Positions 26,791-34,547 of a stretch of DNA of 64,000 bases are shown piece by piece. Made by a program: the position numbers and the translations under genes. This DNA comes from Bacilli bacterium (lineage in GTDB: Bacteria; Bacillota_I; Bacilli_A; RFN20; CAG-288): contig JALCLG010000001.1 of the NCBI GenBank assembly GCA_022647725.1, forward strand, positions 378,931-442,930. Reading direction: 5' to 3'. The number at the start of each line of letters is the position of its first letter. Position 1 is the first letter of the stretch. The notes beneath the pieces were generated by a model. The model saw only the letters and a list, made by a program, of their open reading frames with translations. It searched no databases and was not told the DNA's origin.

Positions 26791-27114
26791 GGGATTCTAT
26801 TTTACAGGCAAAGAGGAAATTTCCTGACCGAAGTAACCAACTTGCTAACCCCAGTCCATACCGCCACAGCCTAAAGGCGTCCTAATTGACTGCAAAAAGA
26901 AAAAATGAAAACCTTTTCAGCCCATTTGAATCTCACCCTGCGAACCTCTTTACAGCTTTGAAGTTGGCACTTTTGGCTCCTTTTTTAGCGGCATATCCGC
27001 GGATTTCATTATCAACTTTGTCCATCAAAAAGAGATTGCCAAATCCTCAGAAAAAGAAAATAGCGGAGAACGAGGAGCTCGCTTTCCGCTGTGGCTTCCA
27101 TTTTTATCGGGCTG
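26791..27114. other. Gene-poor stretch with a structured element and a 30-codon frame
   Basis: No convincing annotated gene. On the minus strand there is a two-part hairpin (AGCGGA...TCCGCT enclosing CGAG/CTCG, 27062-27090) followed by a T-rich run, then a small frame at 26933-27025 of 30 residues (MDKVDNEIRGYAAKKGAKSA at its start, Lys- and Ala-rich) with a weak hairpin and T-run after it. A plus-strand frame at 26886-27119 begins at TTG without a ribosome site and looks spurious. Confidence 0.4.
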
Positions 27115-27146
27115 ACTGAAAAAGACGGCCTTTCAGCCGTCTTAAG
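27115..27146 (-). terminator. Terminator of the guanylate-kinase-like gene
   Basis: Minus strand AAGACGGC, loop, GCCGTCTT, then T-run. Confidence 0.85.
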
Positions 27147-27148
27147 TA

Positions 27149-27721
27149 CTATCTTTTCGGCTCGGTGAAGGCAATATTCCGCTTCTTGAGGATGGCGATG
27201 TAGTCGTGATAGATGAGATCCGCGGCCTGAGCGATGTCATACTTCTCGGTATCGACCACGGCATCGATGATCTGGTTGATGGAGTCATCCATATCGAAGG
27301 CCTGATGATCGTTGGCAATCCGGGATTTGATCTTCTCCGGATCATCTCCGCGGGATTCCATCCGAGCTAACCGCAGCGCTTCGTTGGCCTTCATATAGAA
27401 GATCACGATATGCGGATCGTTAAGTCCGTGATAGGTCTTGGCACCGTTGAATTCCACGGCCATGCACTTATCCAGTCTCACTTCGGCCTTGCTGGTGCCG
27501 TAGTAGTTGCCGTTGAAGGTGACCGTCTCAATGAAATCGCCATGTTCTTTCATGGCTAAGAAGGTCTCCTTGCTGACGAAATGATAATCGACATCCTGAG
27601 CTTCCCCATGACGCATCTCACGTGTCGTATGGGTAATCACCTTTTTGATGCCGTAATGATCCTGAAGATAAAGACACGTCGCCGTCTTGCCGGAAGCCGA
27701 AGGTCCTGTCAGAATGATCAT
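27149..27721 (-). CDS. Guanylate-kinase-like nucleotide kinase
   Basis: 190 residues. P-loop GPSASGKTA, then HTTREMRHGE (the GMP-binding TTR motif), DYHFVSKETF and NYYGTSKAEV, in the order of guanylate kinase, which makes GDP from GMP. It departs from housekeeping Gmk (usual P-loop GPSGVGKGT) and is somewhat divergent in its C-terminal half, so it may be a second, specialised kinase. GAGG precedes ATG 27721, and an upstream TTAGAAT serves as a possible -10. Confidence 0.8.
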   Translation of the reverse strand: MIILTGPSASGKTATCLYLQDHYGIKKVITHTTREMRHGEAQDVDYHFVSKETFLAMKEHGDFIETVTFNGNYYGTSKAEVRLDKCMAVEFNGAKTYHGLNDPHIVIFYMKANEALRLARMESRGDDPEKIKSRIANDHQAFDMDDSINQIIDAVVDTEKYDIAQAADLIYHDYIAILKKRNIAFTEPKR

Positions 27722-27811
27722 GTGTCAATCCTCTTTGATATTTAAAAAATAACGATAACATCGGAAATTTATTGTGTAATCTATTCTAATTGCCAGGCGC
27801 AGAAGTTGCAA

Positions 27812-28486
27812 CTAGATTTTGCCGTCAACGACATCTTTGATGGCCAACGGATTGTCCAGGATGGCCGTCGGTTTCAGCCGGAAAGACTCTAAGAAGGCCT
27901 TGGTCTTATAGCCCCAGCTGACGGAATAGATATGGCTTAGGCCGATGTTGTAGGCCGTCTCAATATCGGTATCGCTGTCTCCGAAGTAAGCCTGCCTGTC
28001 AAGGTCAAAGCCATACTCCCTGATGCCATCCAGATAGGCCTTCGGATCCGGCTTGATGATGCCGCCTAACGGGATGCCGATGACCTTCGTGAAGAAGCCG
28101 GTTCCGAAGGAATGGTCGATGAGGTTCTTAGCAATCCGGTCCGGTTTGTTGGTGTAGACAAAAAGAGCAATGCCGTGGCTCTTGGCGTACGTCAAAGCTT
28201 CCACAATCCCGGCGAAGGGTTTCGTCTTTTCCATAAAATAGTGATCGTAACGGTCATAGTAGGTTTTGAAGACCGGATCAAAGAGATCCTGATGGGCAGG
28301 ACCGAGAGCACGCTGAATCATTTTGTTGGAGCCGTTGCCGATATACGAAATGATCTCTTCACGGGTATGAGTGGGAAGAGAATACTTGGTCAAAGCAAAA
28401 TTGACAGCCGACTGAATATCCAAGACAGTATCCAGGATGGTGCCATCCAAATCAAAGACAAAGGCCTGATAAGGTTTGAAAATCAT
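27812..28486 (-). CDS. HAD-superfamily phosphatase, phosphoglycolate-phosphatase-like
   Basis: 224 residues with DLDGTILDT (motif I), VYTNKPDRIAKNL (motif II), the Lys of IIKPDPKAYLD, and YFGDSDTDIETA (motif III), plus an alpha-helical cap between I and II. This is the Gph/PpaX subgroup that hydrolyses small phosphate esters or pyrophosphate; the substrate cannot be fixed. GAGAGG precedes ATG 28486, and TGCTATCAT upstream is an extended -10. Confidence 0.88.
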   Translation of the reverse strand: MIFKPYQAFVFDLDGTILDTVLDIQSAVNFALTKYSLPTHTREEIISYIGNGSNKMIQRALGPAHQDLFDPVFKTYYDRYDHYFMEKTKPFAGIVEALTYAKSHGIALFVYTNKPDRIAKNLIDHSFGTGFFTKVIGIPLGGIIKPDPKAYLDGIREYGFDLDRQAYFGDSDTDIETAYNIGLSHIYSVSWGYKTKAFLESFRLKPTAILDNPLAIKDVVDGKI

Positions 28487-28840
28487 GTTTCCTCTCTGAA
28501 AGAACGTCTCAATGATAGCACAAGAGGCGACAGATTTCCGTTAAAGTTTGTCAGTGGAAAACAAAAAAATATTTTTGGAAAATCCGTTTCCGATTTTTGA
28601 GCTGAAAATCGTTGCAAAAAGTCAACGGGGAGTTTACAAACAACTTATTATTAATTTTTAAGGTTTGTATAACCACGTTTTCAATGTTTTTGACAAGATT
28701 AAACAATGTTGGTGCTACCGCTGACAAAAATTCTTAATTTTTGGAAACAAAAACCTCTTTTTTGTATAAAAAAACATTCAAAAACTATTGTATTTTTGCT
28801 CAAAATAAAATATCATTCTAAAAAGTCAAAGGAGGGTACT
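28487..28840 (+). promoter_or_regulatory. AT-rich upstream region and promoter of the polyamine ABC operon
   Basis: A 354-base gene-free stretch. The best promoter is TTGTAT (28788-28793), 17 bases, TATCAT (28811-28816), with AGGAGG at about 28830. Further up, TACAAAC (28635-28641) and GTTTGTA (28663-28669) form a 7-base inverted repeat that could be an operator. The HAD gene's own promoter lies at the left edge on the other strand. No riboswitch was recognised. Confidence 0.6.
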
Positions 28841-30523
28841 ATGGAACCTTGTGAAACTGCGGGCGATTCCCAGTACATCATTGAACTTCGGAATGTGACA
28901 AAAATCTTCGATGGTGAGACCGTCATCGATAAGATGAATCTCAAAATCAAGAAAGGTGAATTCGTTACGATTCTGGGTCCGTCTGGCTGTGGCAAATCGA
29001 CAACGCTTCGCATGATTGCCGGCTTCGAAATGCCCTCGTCAGGAGATGTTCTACTCAACGGAAGAGACATCACTCCTGTGCCGCCATACAAACGTCCTAT
29101 CAACACCGTATTCCAGCACTACGCTCTTTTCCCCAATCTTGATGTCTACGATAACGTCGCCTTCGGTTTACGGAATAAGAAAGTTCCCGTTCCGGTCGTT
29201 GATCATAACGGGGATCCTATCAAGAAGATTTCCAAAGAGGATCTCAAGTATTACAACGATCAGCTGAAGCGTACCAAGAAAGACAAACTCATTGATAAGG
29301 ATGAGAAAGCCAAGAGAATTGAAACCTATAAGTCTAAGATTCAGGATGTTTTAAAGAATCCTGTCCCCGTTTTCAAATCCCGTCATCTGACGGAAAAGGA
29401 AATCGATGACAAGGTCGTCAAGGCACTAAATATTGTCGACCTTGATGAACTTGAGGATCGGGACATTTCCACTCTCTCGGGTGGTCAGCAGCAGCGTGTC
29501 GCCATCGCCAGAGCTATTATCTGCGAACCGCAGATTCTGCTTTTGGATGAGCCGTTAGGTGCTTTGGACCTCAAGATGCGTAAAGATATGCAGCTTGAGT
29601 TGAAGGATATGCATAAGCGTTTGGGCATCACCTTCATCTATGTCACCCACGATCAGGAAGAGGCCTTGACCATGTCGGATACCATCATCGTCATGAACGA
29701 TGGCATCATCCAACAGGAAGGCACGCCGGAATCCATCTACAACGAACCGAAAAATGCCTTCGTTGCTGATTTCATCGGCTCTTCCAACATTTTCAATGCT
29801 ACGATGGTCGGACCGCTGAAAGTCAAGTTCTTAGGTGCCACCTGGGAATGCCTCGATGACTTCCCGCTCAATGAGCACGTCGATGTCGTTGTCCGTCCTG
29901 AGGATATTCATTATTCCTTAGATCCGAAACCGGGCTACATTGAAGGAAGAATCACTCAGAAGGTTTTCAAGGGTATCCATTATCAGTACACCATCATGGT
30001 CGGCCACAATGAAGTCACGGCCCAGTCCATCACCGGCTTTGACGCCACCAAGCCTATCTATATCCAGATCCGTCCGGATGGCATCCATGTCATGAAAAAG
30101 AAGGACGATATGAACATCTATGAGGATGCCTATATCGGTCATGATCGCTGCGTCTACATCGATGATAAGCCGTTTGATTGCAATCTTGCCAGCCTCATCC
30201 CGGGTTCGACCGAGGATGAAGACGGCATTGTCACCTTCGAAGGCAAGAAGTACGACTTCAAGGATGCCGAGGTGATTGCCTCGGTGCCTCCGGAAGGTTT
30301 CGCTATCTCCGATGACACTTCCGAAACGCAGGATAGCGGTGTCGTCATCACGTCCGTCTACAAAGGCGATCACTATCTGATCCTGGTCCGCACCAAGGAC
30401 GAGGAAGATTTCTTCGTCTCGACTCCTTATACTTTCAACCCTGGCGATGTTGTCGGCATCAATATCGACAAGAACGCCATTGTTCTGAAGCTGCAGGGAG
30501 ACATTGACGACTATGTCTTATAA
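28841..30523 (+). CDS. potA: Spermidine/putrescine ABC transporter ATPase (PotA-like), enlarged
   Basis: 560 residues from ATG 28841, which follows AAAGGAGGG; a longer frame to 28706 lacks a site. Walker [11 protein letters not shown]-loop FQHYALF, signature LSGGQQQR, Walker B LLLDEPLGALD, H-loop VTHDQEE. E. coli PotA is near 378 residues. Here about 70 extra residues, Lys-rich and helical, lie between Q-loop (92) and signature (212), and the C-terminal regulatory part is about twice the usual length. The following two permeases and binding protein complete the importer. Confidence 0.92.
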   Translation: MEPCETAGDSQYIIELRNVTKIFDGETVIDKMNLKIKKGEFVTILGPSGCGKSTTLRMIAGFEMPSSGDVLLNGRDITPVPPYKRPINTVFQHYALFPNLDVYDNVAFGLRNKKVPVPVVDHNGDPIKKISKEDLKYYNDQLKRTKKDKLIDKDEKAKRIETYKSKIQDVLKNPVPVFKSRHLTEKEIDDKVVKALNIVDLDELEDRDISTLSGGQQQRVAIARAIICEPQILLLDEPLGALDLKMRKDMQLELKDMHKRLGITFIYVTHDQEEALTMSDTIIVMNDGIIQQEGTPESIYNEPKNAFVADFIGSSNIFNATMVGPLKVKFLGATWECLDDFPLNEHVDVVVRPEDIHYSLDPKPGYIEGRITQKVFKGIHYQYTIMVGHNEVTAQSITGFDATKPIYIQIRPDGIHVMKKKDDMNIYEDAYIGHDRCVYIDDKPFDCNLASLIPGSTEDEDGIVTFEGKKYDFKDAEVIASVPPEGFAISDDTSETQDSGVVITSVYKGDHYLILVRTKDEEDFFVSTPYTFNPGDVVGINIDKNAIVLKLQGDIDDYVL

Positions 30524-31322
30524 AGTACTGAGAAAAGGACTGGCCCTGCCCTTTGTCCTCTTCCTCATTCTCTTTGTCGTCATCCCGATCCTCTTTATCT
30601 TCTTCTATGCCTTCACGGATGCGGACGGCAACTTTACCTTGCAGGCATTCCAGGAGTTCTTCACGTCCACCACGAAGCTCAATGTCCTCTTGGTCTCCCT
30701 CTTGATCGGTGTCTTCAACACCGTGCTTTGTCTGCTGTTAGGCTTTCCGCTAGCGTACATCCTGGCCAACCCGAAACTGAATAAGAACTATGTGCTGGTG
30801 ATGCTCTTCGTCATGCCGATGTGGATCAACTTCGTCCTCCGTACCGGTGCTCTCCGTGAACTGCTTTCCATCGTATTGAAGTGGTTTGGTACCACGACCG
30901 GACAGCAGCCGTTACTCTGCACTATGATCGGCATGGTCATCAACTACATCCCCTTCACCATCCTACCGCTCTATTCTACGATGCTGAAGTTGGATGTCTC
31001 CCAGATTGAAGCAGCTGAGGACCTCGGCTGTGATCCGTTCCATACCTTCACCAAGTCCATTATCCCTCAGGCGATGCCCGGCATTGTCTCGGCGGCCATG
31101 ATGGTCTTTATGCCGACCATCTCCTCCTACGTCATCTCCGATACCCTCAGTGAAGGTAAAATCATGCTCTTCGGCAACTCCATCTACTTAAGCTTCTCTA
31201 ACTCCGATTGGAACGGCGGTTCGTTCATGTCGCTCATCATGCTTGTCATCATCTTCGTCTTGATGCTGTCCACCCGGAAGTTCCAGGGCAATGACAGCGA
31301 AAGGAGGGGTTCCGCATGGTAA
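30513..31322 (+). CDS. potB: Polyamine ABC permease (PotB-like)
   Basis: 269 residues from ATG 30513, overlapping the end of potA by 11 bases; a TTG at 30504 is the alternative. Six membrane helices and the EAA loop EAAEDLGCDPFHTFTKSIIPQ, typical of PotB. Forms the channel with PotC. Confidence 0.92.
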   Translation: MSYKVLRKGLALPFVLFLILFVVIPILFIFFYAFTDADGNFTLQAFQEFFTSTTKLNVLLVSLLIGVFNTVLCLLLGFPLAYILANPKLNKNYVLVMLFVMPMWINFVLRTGALRELLSIVLKWFGTTTGQQPLLCTMIGMVINYIPFTILPLYSTMLKLDVSQIEAAEDLGCDPFHTFTKSIIPQAMPGIVSAAMMVFMPTISSYVISDTLSEGKIMLFGNSIYLSFSNSDWNGGSFMSLIMLVIIFVLMLSTRKFQGNDSERRGSAW

Positions 31323-32206
31323 GGAAAAAGATTGCTGCCTATATCTATGTCTACCTCGTCCTGCTCTTCATTTACCTGCCGGTCTTCTATCTGATTGTCT
31401 TCTCGTTCACTAACAGTAAGGTCACCGGCCAGTGGTCGGGATTCTCCTGGGATCTGTATCAGAACCTGTTCACCAACAAGGAAATCCTGTCGGCCTTAGG
31501 CAATACCGTCATCATCGCTGCCATTGCAGCTTTGGTCTCCACCTTGATCGGTACCTTAGGTGCCATCGGCATCTACTACTGCAAGCGTGGCTTTAGAGCC
31601 GTCATCGAAGGCATCAACCAGATTCCGGTCGTCAATGCTGAAATCGTCATCGCCATGTCCCTCACCGTCATGTTCGTCTATATGGGACAGCACTTCTTCG
31701 GCGGCAACTCCATCTTCTCCTTCTGGACCCTGCTAGTCGGCCATTGCTGCTTAGCCGTTCCGTTTGTCTATCTCAATGTCAAGCCGAAACTCTTGCAGAT
31801 GGATCCGGCGCTCTATGAAGCTGCCTTGGATCTCGGCTGCAGTCCGTCGCAGGCCATTCATAAGGTCATCATCCCGCAGATTCTCCCTGGCATCTTCTCC
31901 GGTCTCCTCTTAGGCTTCACTCTTTCGCTGGATGACTTCATCGTCACCGCCTTCACGAGAGGTCCGGGTCTTTTAAGCGGTCAGTCCCAGATTGAGACCT
32001 TATCCACCTTGGTTCAGGCCAAGATCAAGAAGGGTACCGTTCCTCCGGCCATGCGTGCTTTGACAACCATCATCTTCCTCATTGTCTTATCGATCGTGAT
32101 CGGTTATTCCGTCTATGTCAACCATCAGGCCAAGAAGGATAAGAATGCCGTTTCTAACGGCCACCAGAAGAGGAGGGAAAGCTTCCATGTCTCGCCTCTT
32201 AGCTAA
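31316..32206 (+). CDS. potC: Polyamine ABC permease (PotC-like)
   Basis: 296 residues; ATG 31316 follows AAGGAGGGG and overlaps the potB end. Six membrane helices with the EAA loop EAALDLGCSPSQAIHKVI and the DDFIVTAF segment that PotC proteins share. The last 30 residues are a hydrophilic tail overlapping the start of potD. Confidence 0.92.
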   Translation: MVRKKIAAYIYVYLVLLFIYLPVFYLIVFSFTNSKVTGQWSGFSWDLYQNLFTNKEILSALGNTVIIAAIAALVSTLIGTLGAIGIYYCKRGFRAVIEGINQIPVVNAEIVIAMSLTVMFVYMGQHFFGGNSIFSFWTLLVGHCCLAVPFVYLNVKPKLLQMDPALYEAALDLGCSPSQAIHKVIIPQILPGIFSGLLLGFTLSLDDFIVTAFTRGPGLLSGQSQIETLSTLVQAKIKKGTVPPAMRALTTIIFLIVLSIVIGYSVYVNHQAKKDKNAVSNGHQKRRESFHVSPLS

Positions 32207-33989
32207 ACGCATTATTGCCTTAGGTACCATCGGTCTTCTCTTAGGGACCGACAGTGCCGGCATCGGTGAATTGGCCCATAAAGGCGCCAACCGTCTTTTA
32301 GCTGATAACACTGACCCGATTGTCTTAAGTGCCTACAACTGCGAGGATTACATCGCTGAAGATGAAAAGGATGATTCCGGCAATGTCACCGAAAAAGGAC
32401 TCATCTCCAAATTCGAGGACTACTGTGCCGAAACCTTAGGTCAGAACGTGACCGTGGCCTACTCCACCTACGATACCAATGAGACCATGCTCTCCGAGCT
32501 GAAGACCGGCAAGGCCGACTATGATCTTGTCGTCGGCTCCGATTACGTGCTGCAGAAGATGATCCGTGAGAACATGATCGTTCCCTTCGATGACGACTCC
32601 ACTCCGAACTACAACAAGTATGTCTCTCCGTTCGTGAAGCAGAAGATGGAATCCATCAAAGTCAACGGCGAAACCGGCTTAGTCACCAAATACGCCCGTG
32701 GCTATATGTGGGGTACCTTGGGTATTCTCTACAACGATGGCTTCGATGGTGTCACCAGCCGTGGCATCACGGCTGCCGAGATGGAAACCGACATGCATTC
32801 CTGGCTCTCTCTTTGGAATAAGAAATATGAGACGCTGCTCTCCATCAAGGACAGCATGCGGGATACTTACGCTGTCGGCATCATGAAGACCTATGATCAG
32901 GACTTCACGCTTGATGGCACGAGCTATGAAGGCTTCAGCACCCTTAAGAAGAAATACGATGCCGGCACCTATACTGCCGACCAGTACAATGAGAAAGCCA
33001 CCGCCATCTTCAACCTCTGCGATGATACGACCTTAAGCCGGGTCCGCAGCGATCTCAATGACTTAAAGAACAACGCCTTCGGCTTCGAGGTCGATAGCGG
33101 CAAGACCGATATGGCCAAGGGCGATGTCTTCGCCATCAACGTGGCCTGGTCGGGCGATGCTGCCTACGCCATGGACCTCGCCGATGAGAACAACGCCAAG
33201 AATGCCGACAACAAAGACTTCACCCCGACGATCCTCAAATATGCTCTTCCCGATACCGGCGCCAACATCTGGTTCGATGGCTGGGTGATGCCGTCGAATG
33301 TCAAGCATAAGGAGCTGGCCGAACAGTTCGTTGACTTCATCTCCATGCCGGACAACGTCGTCCAGAATATGACCTACATTGGCTACACCTCAGTGATTGC
33401 CGGCGATACGGTCCTGGAACTGGTGCAGTCCAACTACGATATGCGCTGGGATGCCGATGCCGGTAAGATCGATGATTCTTTGCTGGAAGGCTACACCAAA
33501 GTCGAAAGCTCCGATATCGTCAATCTCTCCGATGACGACAAGGCCAGCAGCTACTACACCAAGGACATCTCTTACTTCTTTGCCGGATCACTGGAAGAGA
33601 AGACGTCCGCAGACTGCCTCTTCGACCTCACCGCCGATCAGAAAGACCGGCAGTTCGATACCCAGTATCCGGACAGCACCCTGCTTCCTTCGCTCTGTGT
33701 CATGGCTGACTTCGGTGATCAGACCGATGCTCTCTTGAAAATGTGGGAAAAGGTGAAGAACACCGACCTGCCGCTTTGGGCCTATATCACCATTATCGCC
33801 GTCATCGTGCTCCTCATTGTCTGGTTCGTGGTGGCGAAGATCAAGAAGCATGCTGCCATGGAAAGACGCCGGCAGCGCAAGGAAGCCCGTGAGATCCGCG
33901 CCAAGAAGAGCCTGGAACTCCTCGATTCCCTGACTGACGGTCTCTTCGAGCCGAAGAAGTCTCTCTTAAACAACAACCCCGCCAAGTAG
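32187..33989 (+). CDS. potD: Polyamine-type substrate-binding protein with C-terminal membrane anchor
   Basis: 600 residues from ATG 32187, which follows AGGAGGG; the frame open to 32115 is not needed. An N-terminal signal helix without a lipobox, then a PotD-like binding fold (IVLSAYNCEDYI, YDLVVGSDYVLQKMI, RGYMWGTLGILYN, WFDGWVMPSN). Near the C-terminus is a membrane helix (YITIIAVIVLLIVWFVVAKI) and a very basic tail of about 50 residues. PotD is normally near 350 residues and either free or a lipoprotein, so this one is larger and held in the membrane by its C-terminus. Ligand inferred from the family. Confidence 0.87.
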   Translation: MSRLLAKRIIALGTIGLLLGTDSAGIGELAHKGANRLLADNTDPIVLSAYNCEDYIAEDEKDDSGNVTEKGLISKFEDYCAETLGQNVTVAYSTYDTNETMLSELKTGKADYDLVVGSDYVLQKMIRENMIVPFDDDSTPNYNKYVSPFVKQKMESIKVNGETGLVTKYARGYMWGTLGILYNDGFDGVTSRGITAAEMETDMHSWLSLWNKKYETLLSIKDSMRDTYAVGIMKTYDQDFTLDGTSYEGFSTLKKKYDAGTYTADQYNEKATAIFNLCDDTTLSRVRSDLNDLKNNAFGFEVDSGKTDMAKGDVFAINVAWSGDAAYAMDLADENNAKNADNKDFTPTILKYALPDTGANIWFDGWVMPSNVKHKELAEQFVDFISMPDNVVQNMTYIGYTSVIAGDTVLELVQSNYDMRWDADAGKIDDSLLEGYTKVESSDIVNLSDDDKASSYYTKDISYFFAGSLEEKTSADCLFDLTADQKDRQFDTQYPDSTLLPSLCVMADFGDQTDALLKMWEKVKNTDLPLWAYITIIAVIVLLIVWFVVAKIKKHAAMERRRQRKEAREIRAKKSLELLDSLTDGLFEPKKSLLNNNPAK

Positions 33990-34004
33990 TCCTTACGATA
34001 ACCT

Positions 34005-34044
34005 AAGCCCACCGTCAGCCGAGAAGCTGTCGATGGGCTTTTTG
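34005..34044 (+). terminator. Terminator of the polyamine operon
   Basis: AGCCCACCGTCAGC pairs with GCTGTCGATGGGCT, followed by TTTTT. Confidence 0.8.
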
Positions 34045-34057
34045 AATTCAAGGTACG

Positions 34058-34105
34058 AAAAAAGGAGTTCCCTTGAGGGCAAACGCCCCCAGGGGAACTC
34101 CTTTG
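34058..34105 (-). terminator. Terminator after the zinc-ribbon membrane protein
   Basis: Long stem: AAAGGAGTTCCC with GGGAACTCCTTT and an inner GGGC/GCCC part; T-run on the minus strand. Confidence 0.85.
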
Positions 34106-34119
34106 GGATGGCGGTAGGA

Positions 34120-34533
34120 CTACAGTTCCGTGTCCTTAAGGATCTTCTTGTATTTCCGGAGACCCAGCTGACTTAAGATCAGCCGGATGGTGCCGAAGAC
34201 CAAGGAGAAGGCGCTCAGACTTAGCGACAGGACACAGATCACGAACTCGACCGAACCGGGCGTAAAGACACGCTGTTTCTTGACGTTGAAGCGGAAGGAA
34301 AGGACCAGGAAAAGAAGGCCGACGATCAGAAGGATTCCGCCGATGACTAAGAAAGTCAGGCCCGAATTCTTCTTCTCGGTCTGCTTACGGATCTGGTTGT
34401 GGCAGTTCTGATGAAGGAGATGGGTCTGGTCCGGATTGAGTGCCTTCAGGGAATTGTCCTGATGGCACGACGGACAGACAGACCCCTGCTTGGCATCAAA
34501 GGGCTGATCACAGAAGAGGCAGTGTGTTTTCAT
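34120..34533 (-). CDS. Small zinc-ribbon membrane protein, function unknown
   Basis: 137 residues. N-terminal zinc-ribbon pattern CLFCDQPF...CPSCHQD (two CxxC), a hydrophilic stretch of about 35 residues, then two membrane helices (LTFLVIGGILLIVGLLFLVL and one around VEFVICVLSLSLSAFSLVF). Follows the sugar-binding lipoprotein gene by 14 bases on the same strand, so possibly cotranscribed, though the link to transport is only positional. I do not recognise a named family. Confidence 0.7.
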   Translation of the reverse strand: MKTHCLFCDQPFDAKQGSVCPSCHQDNSLKALNPDQTHLLHQNCHNQIRKQTEKKNSGLTFLVIGGILLIVGLLFLVLSFRFNVKKQRVFTPGSVEFVICVLSLSLSAFSLVFGTIRLILSQLGLRKYKKILKDTEL

Positions 34534-34547
34534 TCGGTTAGGAAAGG

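Noticed and set aside
26886-27119. 77-codon plus-strand frame before the guanylate-kinase-like gene
   Set aside because: Starts at TTG, has no ribosome site, and overlaps hairpins and a terminator of the other strand.
28487-28840. Riboswitch before the polyamine operon
   Set aside because: The leader is AT-rich with no conserved aptamer blocks; only a promoter and one short inverted repeat could be found.
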